64,000 bases of DNA from Sipunculus nudus (lineage: Eukaryota; Annelida; Sipuncula; Golfingiida; Sipunculidae): positions 6,956,339 through 7,020,338 of the forward strand of contig CM049316.1 of the NCBI GenBank assembly GCA_026874595.1. The letters run 5' to 3'. This document shows, piece by piece, positions 48,433-60,619 of the stretch. A program made the translations under genes and the position numbers. Within the stretch, counting starts at the first letter, position 1, and each line of letters starts with the position of its first letter. The notes under the pieces were generated by a model. It was not told the origin of the DNA, did not search any database, and saw only the letters and a program-made list of their open reading frames with translations.

Positions 48433-50427
48433 TAATAATAATAATAATAAAGATAGATTAGATAGTTAGATAGATATATAGTATTTATATAGCGCCAATT
48501 CTCCAATAATCGCACTCGCAGCGCATTGTACACAGAGATACACAGTCACACAAACACGATTTCGTGGAAACCTACTCCCTGTGCCTCTGACTTCAGAAAA
48601 AAAGGAAATGATACACATTCATGACCAAAAGCTTGCCGAAAGAGATACGTTTTTAAATTGGGTTTAATTATGTAAGGGTCGGAGTTTTTTATGTGAAGTA
48701 GGAAGCGTATTCCTGACTTTTGAGGCTAAGAACCGGGAGGAACGTTCACCAACTTTGATGATACATTTTGGTACCTTAAGAAGATCTCTGCCAGCCGAAC
48801 GCAGCGTACGCAACGGCCGTTAGATTATTTGTTCTTCAGACGAGTATGATGGAAGTTAGCCATCAAAATTGCGGTAAACAAAAACAGGAATTTTTTATTG
48901 TACACAGTACTTGACGGGAAGCAAATGGAGCTGTCTGAGCAGCGGCGTGAAATGGTCAGTCTTACGCTTCTAACGAATGAGGCGCGCAGCATTATTCTGA
49001 ACCATCTGCAGTCATGAGATTTGATCTGCAGGTAACCCAGCAAGAACCGAATTACAGTAATTCAGGCGAGATATTACTGTGGCGCCAATGTGCCGACAGC
49101 ACGCGATAGTAGAGAGGAAACGCCGGATCGAAGCTATACGGTGGAGCTCGAGGAAGGCCGCACGACATATACTACTGATATAATCGTGAAATTAATGATT
49201 CTGATTAATCTAAACACCAAGACTCTTCGCCAAAGTTTTAAAGGAACAGTGCAGCCACCAACGCTTATGGACTCACTGTCAACCATCCGTTGACGGGGAA
49301 ATGCTCTTCATGATATCAATGCCTTCCAATAATGGGTAACTCAACAACAAACTGAACCTAGGAGGATTCAGTGTTGCACTTAATGCCCTTGCAATCTGAA
49401 AAGACGCATGGTAGGAAGGCTTTCTTTTGAAGGTCTTTAAACGCGCCAAGGAAATTCTCATGAAAGAACGGCATCCGTTGACGTGTCGATGCTAGACAAA
49501 AGTGCCGCATGGCTGAAATAATGTCAGCATAGTCAGTTAATGCAGGGCAAGGATGACAGATCGGTGTTTTGGGTTCTCCTGTTTGCTTATTCCCGTCGTG
49601 CTTTCCATCCCTCATCTTGGTTCACCATTCGAAACCAGTTTTCATTTCTTCCATTGATCAGTAGTGCCAATGGTTTAACCCTTTTGTTTTGCAATTGTAT
49701 CCTTTAAATAAAGAAGAAAAAGAGGCGTGTTGAGTCGGTAGAGTTTATAAAGACAATTGGAAGAAACTATTGCCAGGCAACATATCGTCATTTGAAGCGT
49801 CTGTGTCCGTTGCGAGCAGATCATTCAACACTCATGTGTATTGGTAAACATTTCTGTATTTCTGGGTGCCATCTCCGTTTCTGTTGCATCTGCACAGATG
49901 ATAAATCTATGTGCAAACTCTCTTCTGTTTCTTTTTACTTTTTTATCACTTCATGCAGGACATTATGCTTCCTTGTCAATTTCCGTTTTTCCCCCTTTCT
50001 TTTGAAGAGAGTCCTCATCGTTGACAAATCCCTTATATGTGACTGAGTGACCAGCGATCAGACTTGCTGTGCACAAGATAAATTTACAAACTACTGTCTT
50101 TCGTACTGATCCCTGTTGCCGTCCTTTCCCTAATGAACTTGATGATGGTTTCAACAAGTATGGCATGTTGCGAATTGGCGTTGTCTCTCCTAACCACGGT
50201 CGCTTTTCAGGTATTCAGTCAGCTTTGAAGTAGTGACTTACATTCATGCAGTTAAACGATACTGAATCTGATTAAATGAATGCTCGTGAACAATCGTTAC
50301 CACCGTGAAACTTCGAAAGTCGTTTGGTCTTCCTATACTTGGCACACTGAAGTACAGTAGGTCTAGCTAGCTACAGATCCAAAGAGTTTAACGGCTGTTG
50401 CATACCATCCATTTCCTTCACGCATAA
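48172..50427. other. Degraded repeat DNA with (TAA)n
   Basis: (TAA)n at 48391-48450, then TATTTATATAGCGCCAATTC and TTACAGTAATTCAGGCGAG, phrases of a kind common in marine invertebrate interspersed repeats. No intact ORF and no recognisable motif; the element class is unknown. Confidence 0.45.
48391..48450. repeat. (TAA)n microsatellite
   Basis: About 20 triplets with one interruption (GAT). Confidence 0.95.

Positions 50428-50429
<2 letters not shown>

Positions 50430-50472
<43 letters not shown>
50430..50472. repeat. (TC)n microsatellite
   Basis: About 42 bases of TC. Confidence 0.95.
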
Positions 50473-50474
<2 letters not shown>

Positions 50475-50559
50475 TATTATTGCTGCCTAATACAGCACTT
50501 ACTTTATGCCTGTATAGGGAAAGTCTGTGAATGTGTTTTTAGACTCAATTGGGTGCCAG

Positions 50560-51230
50560 AGAAGATCACCAACACTATCAAGAACTCGTATCAAGGAATT
50601 GCCTGTAGTGTGGTACACGGGCGAAAGCTAACTAATGAATTCCAAACTAAGAGAGACTGAGTGGTGAGGTAAGGGTGTGTCTACTGTCACCTGTCTTGTT
50701 CCTGCTGAGAATTGGCTGGATCATGAAGACATCAGCAGCCCAAAAAGAGAAGGGTATCTAGAGTGAACACTTTGGGCTCAGCTGCGAGATCTGGACTTTG
50801 CCGATGACCTATTCCTCCTCTTCAACACACGTAAATAAATGCTGGAGAAGACCAGCGATTTGGCAACCTGTTCTGCGTAATTAGGACTCAACATCCATCG
50901 ATGGATGATCAAGGTCCATAAAGTAAATGCAGCCTATATACAATCCCAGTCACGCTCAAGGATGAAAAGTTCCAAGAGGAAGAGAGCTTTACCTTTGTGG
51001 GCAGCATCATGGACAATTAAAGATTGAGGAACTGATGCAAATGTGAACGCAAGAAATGGCAAAGTAAGAGCAGTCTGAGGAAGATTGGAAATCTTTAGAC
51101 CTCTCTGAGGCAACCAACATTAGGCTCTTAAACACAAATGTCAAGCTTGTTTTGTTATATGTGGCAGAGAAATGGAGGGCAACAGCCAGCACCATCAATT
51201 CCTGTCTGATAAGGATCCTATAAATATGTT
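50560..51230 (+). pseudogene. LINE reverse-transcriptase relic 1
   Basis: Contains LRDLDFADDLFLL at about 50785-50823 (the catalytic F-A-D-D box), then pieces similar to VNARNGKVRAV and KHKCQA in the order seen in RTE-like LINEs. Many stops and shifts. Plus strand. Confidence 0.72.
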
Positions 51231-51234
51231 GGCC

Positions 51235-51960
51235 TTTAATTATTAAAGATTTGCTGAATGGTAGCAGAAATAAAATTAAAGGAGATAGAACTAATATGGT
51301 GCATGCATACATTTTAAAGATAGAAATCAGTGTGGAAATCTTAATAGTGACATCACTACACATGAGATTAAATATGCAGTTAAACAAATGGCAACAGTAA
51401 AGCACCAGGTCAAAGTGGTTTGACACTTTATGTGATAAAATTTATTATCCATGTTATACTTCCCTTGTTAGAAAAATTGTACAAAAGTATACAATAAAGA
51501 GGTTTTTCCCCAGATGAATAAGGCGAAAGGAATTATTTATATCCATTTTACAAAAATGGAAATATAAATTATTCTGGTAACTACAGGGGAATATCTTTGT
51601 TAAATGTATTTGTAAATTATGCAAAAAAATTCTGAATAATAGATTGTTGGGTTATGTAGAGGAATCAGATATACTGACAGAGGCACAGGCAGGGTATAGA
51701 AAGGGTTGTGGTACTATTGATAATGCTTTTGTTTTGCAGGGGTTAATAAAAAAATGAAAGTAAAAGAAGGGGGAGATTCTATTACATTTATATTGATTTT
51801 CTAATGCCTTAGATTGAGTCCAACATGATATTTTATGGTATGTATTATTGAAACAGGGTATTAATTTGAGAATTGTAATTGTTATAAGGTCAATGTACCC
51901 CAAAATGCAATCATGTATTCTTAAAGATAATGGGACTACAAAGTATTTTTCTGTACTTTA
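51235..51960 (+). pseudogene. LINE reverse-transcriptase relic 2, different family
   Basis: Reads ITTHEIKYAVKQM, NYSGNYRGISLLNVF, KILNNRLLGYVEES and ILTEAQAGYRKGCGTIDN, the N-terminal fingers and motifs 1-2 of a LINE RT, followed by a damaged IDF..A.D box. It lies directly after relic 1 in the same direction but starts the RT over again, so it is a separate insertion. Confidence 0.78.
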
Positions 51961-52014
51961 AGGACTGGTTATCAAGGCATTCATATTAATGGACACTTCC
52001 AAAATTAAGTTACT

Positions 52015-52857
52015 TAAATCCATAAACATACAGCATATGAAAGTTATTTCAACAGTGCTTATAGGAAAAAGTTCATAATTAATAAAAATTTAATGATAAA
52101 AGAGAGATGAAGGAAAAACAAATTTTATCACTTTATGTCTCATTCTCCTGAGGCAAAAATATATTTACATATGATCTTAATTTTTTTTCTAATACTATTT
52201 TTTTTTTATTTGATAAATTTTACACATTTGCTATTAAACTAATATCCAGTGCACAGATGCAAGGAATTAATGGAAGGGGAGGGGGAATGCTGGGAATTAC
52301 AAAACCCCTGCATATACACACAGGACAAACAAAGCCATATTTCCAGTTCGGCTGAGGCAATTTGATATGAGAATGACCGTACACCGGCCTGTCACAGCAG
52401 GGGATCTCCCCCAGAGGCCAATTATAAATCAGGTACCCTAGCTTAGCTGACCTCCGGTGACCAGAAGTGGCTTACCTGCAACTTGAAAATGCAAGTGAAT
52501 ACAATAGAGCCTAAAAATCAATAACTAGCGTAATTTTTAGCTTTTATTTTTAAATTTCAGACTAAATACCTACGTTTACAAGCTGCGAAAATTAAATCAA
52601 CAGTTCTTACTTAAAAAACGTGCCATGGTCAAAGTTTGGCAAAATTTAAGGTACTGATTTTATTTTTATGCTAATATAAAAATTACAAAATTAAGATCAA
52701 ATTTTTGGTATACATTGAGTCTTAATAAACAAAGTTACATACCTAAAGAAAAGTCTCTAGATGCAACAATTCTCATGTAAAGCGAGTAAATTCTTTAAAA
52801 ATGCATTATGTCTAGGCCCAAAACTTCAAGAAATTACACAATACGGACTTCATTTCT

Positions 52858-52906
<49 letters not shown>

Positions 52907-53205
52907 ATATTTATGGTAGATTTTATAGATATTAGGCTTTGAAATTAGACAGTCCTGAAGTGTGATATACTATAGGTTTTTAATAGAAAATTAAGGTTTT
53001 TCCTTTATTTTTCGAAGGAACGGACTCATTGTGACCCAGTTTTCGGTTTGGTAGGAGATTTTGGGGACATCTAACAGTTGCCAAATTTTAAATCGTATGC
53101 CTAACGGTTTCAAAACGTGCCAGTAAAACGGACGGACGACGGACTTTGGACCATAACTAATAAAATAGTTCAGATGACTTCGACTTGTATAGTAAGCTGG
53201 GCTAA
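52015..53205 (+). repeat. R2 family copy 2
   Basis: Shares CGTGCCATGGTCAAAGTT (52619), GGCCCAAAACTT, CAGTCCTGAAGTGTGA, GGTAGGAGATTTTGGGGACA and the ACGGACGGACGACGGAC end with the copy at 11.5-12.8 kb. An (AT)n tract (52861-52902) sits at the same place where the other copy has ordinary sequence. Confidence 0.7.
52861..52902. repeat. (AT)n microsatellite inside R2
   Basis: 42 bases of AT. Confidence 0.95.
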
Positions 53206-53279
53206 CAAGGTGCCCCCCCCCCCCCCCCTCCACTGGATCCGCCACTGGTAGCCAGGCCTTATGCACTGCAGAACAGTTG

Positions 53280-54027
53280 AATACCCTGCTCCTCCGAGAA
53301 GTGGGCGGGTTTAGTGGGCGTTGCTATCGATCGACACGCCGAAATCCAACCATAAACCATGCAACGTACTCTTTTACAAATTGAAGATCGAATCAGTATG
53401 ACTAAGTTATTTCTTTACTAAGATTTTCTTTAAATATTGTTAGAAAACATATCCATGGACTATAAAACAATATGTCCACAAGATTGCATGGTTACACGGC
53501 ATGAGCTGTACAGACTATACAGGCCTAATTTAGATGCCAATTTAAAATCGATGTCATGCGTCCTACGTCCGGATTTTACACACAGCCGTCCAGCGAAGCA
53601 ATTCTAATTCACAATTACTCGGAAAGTTACACATCCAAAATAATTCATGATTACACTAAAAATCAGGGAAGTGAATGCGTCATTATCTCTAATCGATTTG
53701 GTCTTTCCTACTCATAAGCAACTAATCTATTGCTTTAGCACCTGATTTCCCTATGAACTTTATGGTCGTGGCAGTAAATTTGTTAACATTCGGAATTAAA
53801 TATGACCTTTATGGCAAATATAATGATAAGAACAACATATTCGAAAAGTATGCGCAGTTCTGTGAATGTGGCGTGACTAATCTGGGTAGCCGAGACTGTA
53901 AGTTAGGAAGGCAGGGCCCTGAGAAATGTTAGGAACTGGCGACCACAACACGACAAATACACGTCCGTGCGATGAGAAGTGTGACCTCGTGTGCCCCTGA
54001 AGATATGGGACGCTTTACTGCTACACA
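53280..54027 (+). promoter_or_regulatory. Possible promoter and 5' UTR of the next gene
   Basis: More CpG-rich than its surroundings and free of recognised repeats. Two short upstream ORFs start at 53925 and 54005; the second (MGRFTATQ) stops in an ATGA overlap with the candidate start codon. Confidence 0.3.
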
Positions 54028-54087
54028 ATGAATGGAGACAGCAAGAAAGTAAAAGTGTTGTACAACCAAGTTCCCAGCGAGGATAAG
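54028..54087 (+). CDS. Candidate first coding exon of an unrecognised gene
   Basis: Twenty codons from ATG (A at -3), reading MNGDSKKVKVLYNQVP plus four charged residues, and ending AAG|GTGCGT, a good splice donor. No downstream exon was found in the window, so the gene would have long introns. The protein family is not recognised. Confidence 0.38.
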
Positions 54088-54794
54088 GTGCGTGTATGAG
54101 TTTAAATCGAGTGCTGCTTTGTCACCTCCGGTGTCCAGTGACTGTGTTGTGAGTAGTCAATCGGTGTCGGCTGAGTCGTGAAAATGTCAAACACGTTCCT
54201 TGGAATAGCGTGAATGTCAGTAAAGGTTGCTGGTAGATAGTAGATAAATAAAAATTATGGTCCTACACTGATGATAATCAGATTGATTCAGTGATGGAAA
54301 GAATTCCAATGTAGCTGCTTCACTCTTTAGTGTAAATAAGAAAATAACTTTAACCACCACTATCTTACACAATAAGGGATTATAAAATTTACCAAATCAT
54401 GGCAAATCACTTTGTGAACAGGTTAGTTGTCTGGAAGAGGACTACAATAAATATTAGGTCAAATTTTGTTCCCGGCATTCCGTGTGCACAGGGTGGTGTC
54501 TGCATGACCTATGTGCTGTCCTCTCGGCTGGGCCATTCTAACTTCTGTCAGTCAAAATAAAATGCAACAACATTGGCCTGGGGCACTTCTCGCTGAGCTG
54601 TTATCTATTTCTCTGGCAACGGATACATGGCTTCAAAAAATGTCTTAATATCATCATTGCTTGATGGTGCAGGAACACAGAGGAATCAAAATTCAAACTT
54701 TTATTTGATAAGAGTAGAAGAACATTAAACCCAGTTGTGGCTCTGTGGTATATAGGCCTTTTGAGCCATAGGCCTCTGCCTTCATTAATCTCCA
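54088..54794. other. Non-coding stretch
   Basis: No exon or repeat recognised. Probably the first intron if the preceding exon is real. Confidence 0.4.
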
Positions 54795-55050
54795 TACACC
54801 GGTCTACAGCATTTGTTCTGAGTACTTCTGACCCTTTGTTGGGTGCCTGTCCTAGTGACTGGTTATACCTGATTGTTTCAGCCAGTGATGTGCATGTGTT
54901 ACATCTTCACTGCTTGCCTACTGGCCCTCCCAGATGAAATGTAATACATGCACCTCCCAGGCTGAAACAATCATGTGTAACCATTGGTCTAGTCACTATG
55001 ATAGGCACCCAACACACAGGGTCAGAAGTACTCGGAACAAGTGCTGCGCA
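54795..55050. mobile_element. Long inverted repeat (fold-back / MITE-like)
   Basis: The left arm (about 54795-54885, with GTACTTCTGACCC, TTGGGTGCCTGTC and GATTGTTTCAGCC) pairs with the right arm (about 54956-55050, GGCTGAAACAATC, GATAGGCACCCAA and GGGTCAGAAGTAC). Arms of about 90 bases, roughly 85-90% paired by eye, around a loop of about 70. Confidence 0.65.
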
Positions 55051-56029
55051 GACCGAAATATGCAATTATCTGTGAAACTTAATTTCTTAACCCAGCCCGC
55101 ATGTCTTAGTAATTCTACCTAAAGAAAAGAAGTTTTGCCTTATTTATAATTTCCTATTATCAGTAAGATATGCTTTTCAAAGTTTCATTTTAATTATTTA
55201 TAATTAACAAGAATTAAACCACTATCCAGGACATCTACTTGCTGCATAGACCTAGAGAATTTATTGAGCATTTTAACGCCATACCGCCCATACTGTGTAA
55301 TGTACATCTGTTACAAAACTCCACGCTAATTCTGCAGCTCCCTGCCAGTTCACAGAGGTTTATAAAGTCCTCTGTTCTCACATCTACCGTGTTATACTCA
55401 GTTACATACGGAAGTTAATATGGGAACAAAGACTAATTATTTGAAGCGCGGAATGTTGTAAAAAAGGAAGAATAATTTAAGCCTATAAGATAATAGGCAT
55501 TCTGGGAAAAAAAGTCATGATTATGATGTAATCGATTGTTGCCTTTGTTAATCGATGGCTTGAAATTGGCAGGAAACTGACTGACTTTCGATAAAACTTG
55601 ATCAGCCCACCACTAGTTGGTTATGAGTAAATCTGGAACTGAGTTGTCACAGCTGAACTATACACAACCCTCAGGTGGACTGTTTAGCTGATCAGAGTTT
55701 TACACACCTGACAGACTAGTACAGAGACTCTAAAGCCACTATATAATAAGTGACAGAATTGGCAGATTCAGAATAGTCATTCAGAATAGGCATCAAAGCA
55801 CCATTTCTTGTGTACTGATATACGACTGTGTAAAAGTGTATATAAATACTGAAAGGCCATCAAGACTGTCACCCTGGATTACCTAGAATAACAAAAACTA
55901 AAAAAACTTTCAGCAATTGGAGCATCAACCCACTCTTTTGTGTACCAGTACTGATATCTGACTGTGTAACAGTGTGTATAATATAGGTAATTGTTTTATC
56001 AATAAATATTCAGAAAAATTGCTTTTTAA

Positions 56030-56170
56030 ATTAAAAGTACTTGTACTTGTACTCAAGTACAGGCCCCTGTACTTGTACTCAAGTACATTGAAAAATAGTG
56101 TACTTGTACTTGTACTTGACAATTCTGCAGTACTTGTACTTGTACTCAAGTATTGACCCCCTGTACTTGA
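56030..56170. repeat. TACTTG hexamer array
   Basis: Four clusters of (TACTTG)n ending in ACTCAAGTAC, each able to fold back. Often seen near ends of hAT-like elements, but no other part of such an element is seen here. Confidence 0.6.
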
Positions 56171-56282
56171 CCCAAGCCTGAAACAGTGGTCACTTTTTAA
56201 AAAATTGGGATGCCATAAATCACAGATATATATAAGGGACCATCATGCTTTAAGTGAATACTATTTATATCATAAGCAGGTT

Positions 56283-56284
<2 letters not shown>

Positions 56285-56343
<59 letters not shown>
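56285..56343. repeat. (AT)n microsatellite
   Basis: About 58 bases of AT. Confidence 0.95.
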
Positions 56344-56347
<4 letters not shown>

Positions 56348-56911
56348 GTATTGTTCACATGGCATGAATTCAATACATTGCGGTGATAGTGCTCTACAGT
56401 GTGGGAGCGTTTATAAATAAATAACTAAAGTATGGTAAGTTTGACTTCATCAGTTTGTGCTACAGATCTGTTTCGTGAGAGCAGCATTCAAGCCGGCTCA
56501 CTCTTCAGGTACAAACTGGAGTGATCAGATATTTGGGTGAAGTTTGTCGTAATAGGTAGGATTTGGGGTTACTAGGTTCGGTGAGGCATGTATTTAAAGT
56601 TTTTGTTTTGTTGGTGAATAAGGGTTACTTATATATTCCTCTTTATGCCATTGATGCAAGTTTTGTTTGGCAAGTGATCGTGAAAAAAAAGTAGCAAGGT
56701 GTGTTGGAATGGATTGAACAGCTTGTGCATTTATAGATCAAATGAATCAAAAACTTACTTTACGTTTAAAAGTCCTTGTCACCTGAACCAAGACAAAGGT
56801 TCAGCCTGTAAAAGCCTGAGGCTTAGTCTTACATTGGTGGTCTAGTATCCCTAAATATCACAGATGAAAGACTGGACTGAATAATCTTGTGCCCCCAGCA
56901 GCGGTTATGTA

Positions 56912-57263
56912 TAAGGCCAAAAAAAGGTAGGGTTCTCAGGCACCACATGTGTCAATTTAAAACCCAACCAGCCCCCATCGCATCAAAAATGTTTATTTTG
57001 ACTTTCAATAGAAACTTACCAATTTTGAGCGCCAGCCACTAAGACATTTCTTTCAAGAAGATCAAATAATACAATTTTGATAAGATTTCCTTTGTTATGT
57101 AGTGCTTTTACCTGTTTAGCAAAACAGTGCTGTTTTTATCATGCTTTTCCCTGATGCTCTGACATTTTTATCGAGACATACAAAAAAAAGATAAAAAAAT
57201 TGCCCTCGCTAGCTGATTTCTGAAAAAGTGCCTGAGAACCCAACCTTTTTTTTTTTGGTCTTA
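56912..57263. mobile_element. MITE with ~30-bp terminal inverted repeats
   Basis: The left end TAAGGCCAAAAAAAGGTAGG plus GTTCTCAGGCAC is matched by the inverse of GTGCCTGAGAACCCAACC plus (T)n GGTCTTA at the right end. About 350 bp, no coding capacity. Superfamily not assigned. Confidence 0.75.
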
Positions 57264-58444
57264 ACAATCTCAGACAGCATACAGAGGGGACAACTGTACA
57301 GGACATTGCAAGTTGAAAAAATCATGTATAACATAAGAATAAAAAGAATACCTTGCCAAAACAGACATATTCTCTGTTAGATGTTTGCAGTGCAGCATAC
57401 TAATCTATTGATATCACACAAAGGTTGTAACTGATTCCATCATTTATTATAGTAGATACTTTCCACAGAAAAAATAGAAAGAAGGCTTTTATTCAGGAAA
57501 AAGCCTCAAGCCTAAAGTTTCATTGATACCTTTAATATACAAATATCAACAGTGTCATTGGGAACGTCTTTTTTTGTTTTTCGACAGCAGCTCCTCTCCG
57601 GCTTGGATATTTATATATAAGTATATGTAGTAATCAGAGTACTCCAAGAGTACAGTTGTAACTCCTGTCACTACTGAGTTCTTACATGAGAAATCTGACC
57701 CTTACACAAATTATTTAATAAAAAAATTCTCACCTTCTCAACCCACAAGAGTAGTCCTTTGTTTGCGGTTCAACAATAAGAGAGAAATGTATTGATAGAA
57801 TTTAAATTTTTACAATAAGAATCATCAGTTACTAGGGGAAAAAATTATACATATAGTGTTTCTCAAATGCACTGCTCTGCAGGCCTTGCCTTTTGAAAAT
57901 GGCACGGGAGTGAAAAATCACTCCCCTTGTGGAGTTAAGCTGAGTGAATCACTCACCTAAAATTAAAGCGTTAAAATTTTCTCTCCTATTCATGAATATA
58001 TGATTAGGTTAAGTTTACCTTACTGTGCAGTATCAGGTGAAAATTGTTGACACACAAGGTGAATAGATTAACTTGTATTGTAATTTATCTAATAACCATT
58101 ATTTTAATAATTACAATGTTACAAAGTTCCAAGATCATTTACTAATGCATATTTTTTTCATGCACTGATGACTAAAGTATTTTGGTTGTGATGGCATTAT
58201 TACCAAGTCGCACCATAACATATCCAACAAAGCTGATTGGCTAAATGTTCAGAAAGATCTCAGCCGGGAACCAGGTGCAAAAGTGGCAGAGAAGGAAAAA
58301 GAAGTGACGAAACAAAAATGTCTGGTATTTTAAAGTCTCTGAAATACTCTCGTCAAAGTGACGACTGCAAGTAATTTTCATTTCGTCACAGCGGCAATTC
58401 TCTCGTCAATGACAATCGTGACGAGCGGCAGCAGGAACACTGAA
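57264..58444. other. Non-coding stretch
   Basis: Includes a small hairpin near 57908-57945 (GAGTGAAAAATCACTCCCC). No gene recognised. Confidence 0.5.
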
Positions 58445-59730
58445 CTGGTAGCGCCACCTTCAACCATTTCAGCACAGCGTCCGTCTGTTTGTCCGCCGTG
58501 GGCTCAAATCACTCATATCTCAGAAGTGGTTTGACTTATCTGCCTTGAATTTTGCATGTTTATACATCTTGGATAGCTTTCTGGATTTTGTGGCAGGTGG
58601 TGCCACCTACATTTATGTTTACACTGCAGACAATCAGGCTTACATCTCAGGACCGGTTTGACATATCCCCCTGAAATTTTGCATGTGTATGGATCTCACA
58701 TGGCTCTTAATCATACACCAGATTGGTGGCGCCTATGCTCTTTACACAGCGCTTTACCTATAGGGCTACTACCTTTATCGAAAGGCGCTGTTTGTTATGA
58801 CCTCTTATCCTGAATTGCTACACCAGAGGGGAGCACTGCATTTTTGTCCAATCAGATGAGACCTTGTGCTGGAAGACAAAGCAAAGCATGGAATACACGG
58901 AGCCAATCATGTTTATTTCGTTTTGAGTGACAGCTCATCGCCCTGCGTAACTGTCTGAACAGGCCACAGGCTCAGAGAGAATTGCCGCTGACGTGGTTTG
59001 CTAAGGGCCTTAGGCACATAGGATGCTCGGCCGGTGAGCTTTAATTCAAAGGAAAAGTAACAACAAAGGCTGCGTGCACACCTCGCTGGCTTGTTCAGTT
59101 CTGCAGACAACAGATACATGGTCATAATGTCATAATTAAATCGGTCGATGATGCGAGAATGCAGAGGGAGCAATTTAAATTTGACCGGAAACTCATCAAG
59201 CGCCGCTTGAAGCGCAGCAATGGGTGGAGCCAGGATGCCTGTCGAGTGTTTGTTTATTGGCATCTGATTGGCTGCTTGTCACATCATACGCACATTTATT
59301 TCAGCGGACAACGAACCGCCATCTGGTGTCTAAATATATCATAAACAGTCAAAGCTGGCAGCGTGAAAATCAGTTGCTTCTTTAGAAGCGCAAGATTTCC
59401 GCTGCCTCGGGAGCGTAGGTGGCGCCACCTGCCATCATTTTTGCACAGCATCCTTCTGTTTGTTGGCAGTGGGATGAAATCACTCATATCTTGGCAGTGG
59501 TTTGACATATCTGCCTAAAATCTTGCAATTGTATACAACTTGGATAATTTTCCAGATTTTGTGGCAGGTGGTGCCACCTACATACACATTTCGGCTGCAG
59601 ACATGCATGCTAATATGCAACACAAATCTCTCTATGTCCCCTTGTCATTCAAACCATGCCTCACTTCACCCGTCCCACTCTGGTTTCGGTGGATACACGT
59701 AGTCGCTTGTCGACTACCCGTATTCTAGTT
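58445..59730 (-). repeat. R1 family copy D, split by a 684-bp insertion
   Basis: Reverse orientation. Units at 58445-58733 and 59418-59730, with the R1 head (inverse of CTAGAATACGGGTAGTCGAC) at 59710-59728. It joins seamlessly if 58734-59426 is removed. Confidence 0.8.
58734..59417. mobile_element. 684-bp insertion with 9-bp target duplication GGTGGCGCC
   Basis: Flanked by GGTGGCGCC at 58725-58733 and 59418-59426. The R1 sequence continues correctly across the join. The ends TATGCTC and GAGCGTA are inverse with one mismatch. A 9-bp duplication fits Mutator-like elements. Inside there is a 116-codon minus ORF (58913-59263) without known motifs. Confidence 0.65.
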
Positions 59731-60619
59731 CTTAATTGGCGAACCTGTGAAATTATGCGATTGCGCAGCGTCTTGCGTCATCTGTACGTTAACCATAGCT
59801 ATCTAAAAAATGGCAGAAGCTAGCATCACCAAATTTTTTGCAAATAATCAGTCATGTGATAAAATATATTGGATTTTGTTTATTTTTTTCTAACTGCATT
59901 TTCTTAGATTGTATAGGGAAAAAGCTTTAAAAATCTTCTTCTCTGAAACTGTCCAGGCAAATTGTCCAATATTTCACAGAAATTATCCTATCTCTCTCAA
60001 GTTTGTTCGAATGGTTACAGGAGGTTGAACTAGTCTTCTGTCCAAAAAAGCACACTAAAATCAAAATCTAGGAAACAGCTTGAGCTATAATCACCAAATT
60101 TTATACCAATGTTTGTCACCTATGTCATATCTGAATTTGAGATATTGGTGGCGCCACCTACATTGATGTGTTTTTTACAAGCGAAAATGTAATTTTAAAC
60201 TCTTCTAGCTTATACACTGATTTATGATGAAACTGTTAAGCTGATTGGTTTAAACTTTACAAGAATTTCTCTATGGTAGGGTTCTGCCAGTTTTATAAGA
60301 ATAGATTGGGTAAATACAGCTTAAAAAAAAAAATTGTAGCAAATTGAAAAAGGCTTTCTGTGTATGAAAACAGATTTGACAACATGCTGAGTTTCAGCAG
60401 CCAAGTCAAGAGGTCACTCAGTACAAACAGGTGGGGTCCAGACATCACCATGGCAACTGACCTGGCTCTGGTGGGTGTCTAGACAATGTGTCCAGACATC
60501 TAGACACAGCGTCTAGACGTCTAGACACAATGTCTAGATCTATGCAGAATTCCCAGATTATTGGAAATATATCTTTCAACTGTTTGAAAAAACTTGGTTT
60601 GCATTTTCTAGCAAATCAG
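59731..60619. other. Non-coding stretch with a GTCTAGAC cluster
   Basis: At 60476-60541 the palindrome GTCTAGAC and its variants recur about six times (CATCTAGACACAGCGTC, then ACGTCTAGACACAATG). An isolated GGTGGCGCCACCT at about 60149 is a stray R1 unit. No gene. Confidence 0.5.

Noticed and set aside
55974-56156. ORFs on both strands made of repeated Leu-Val or Ser-Thr
   Set aside because: Translations of the TACTTG hexamer array, not genes.
58913-59263. 116-codon minus ORF
   Set aside because: Lies inside the 684-bp insertion, has no recognisable domain and an unremarkable length for its G+C content.
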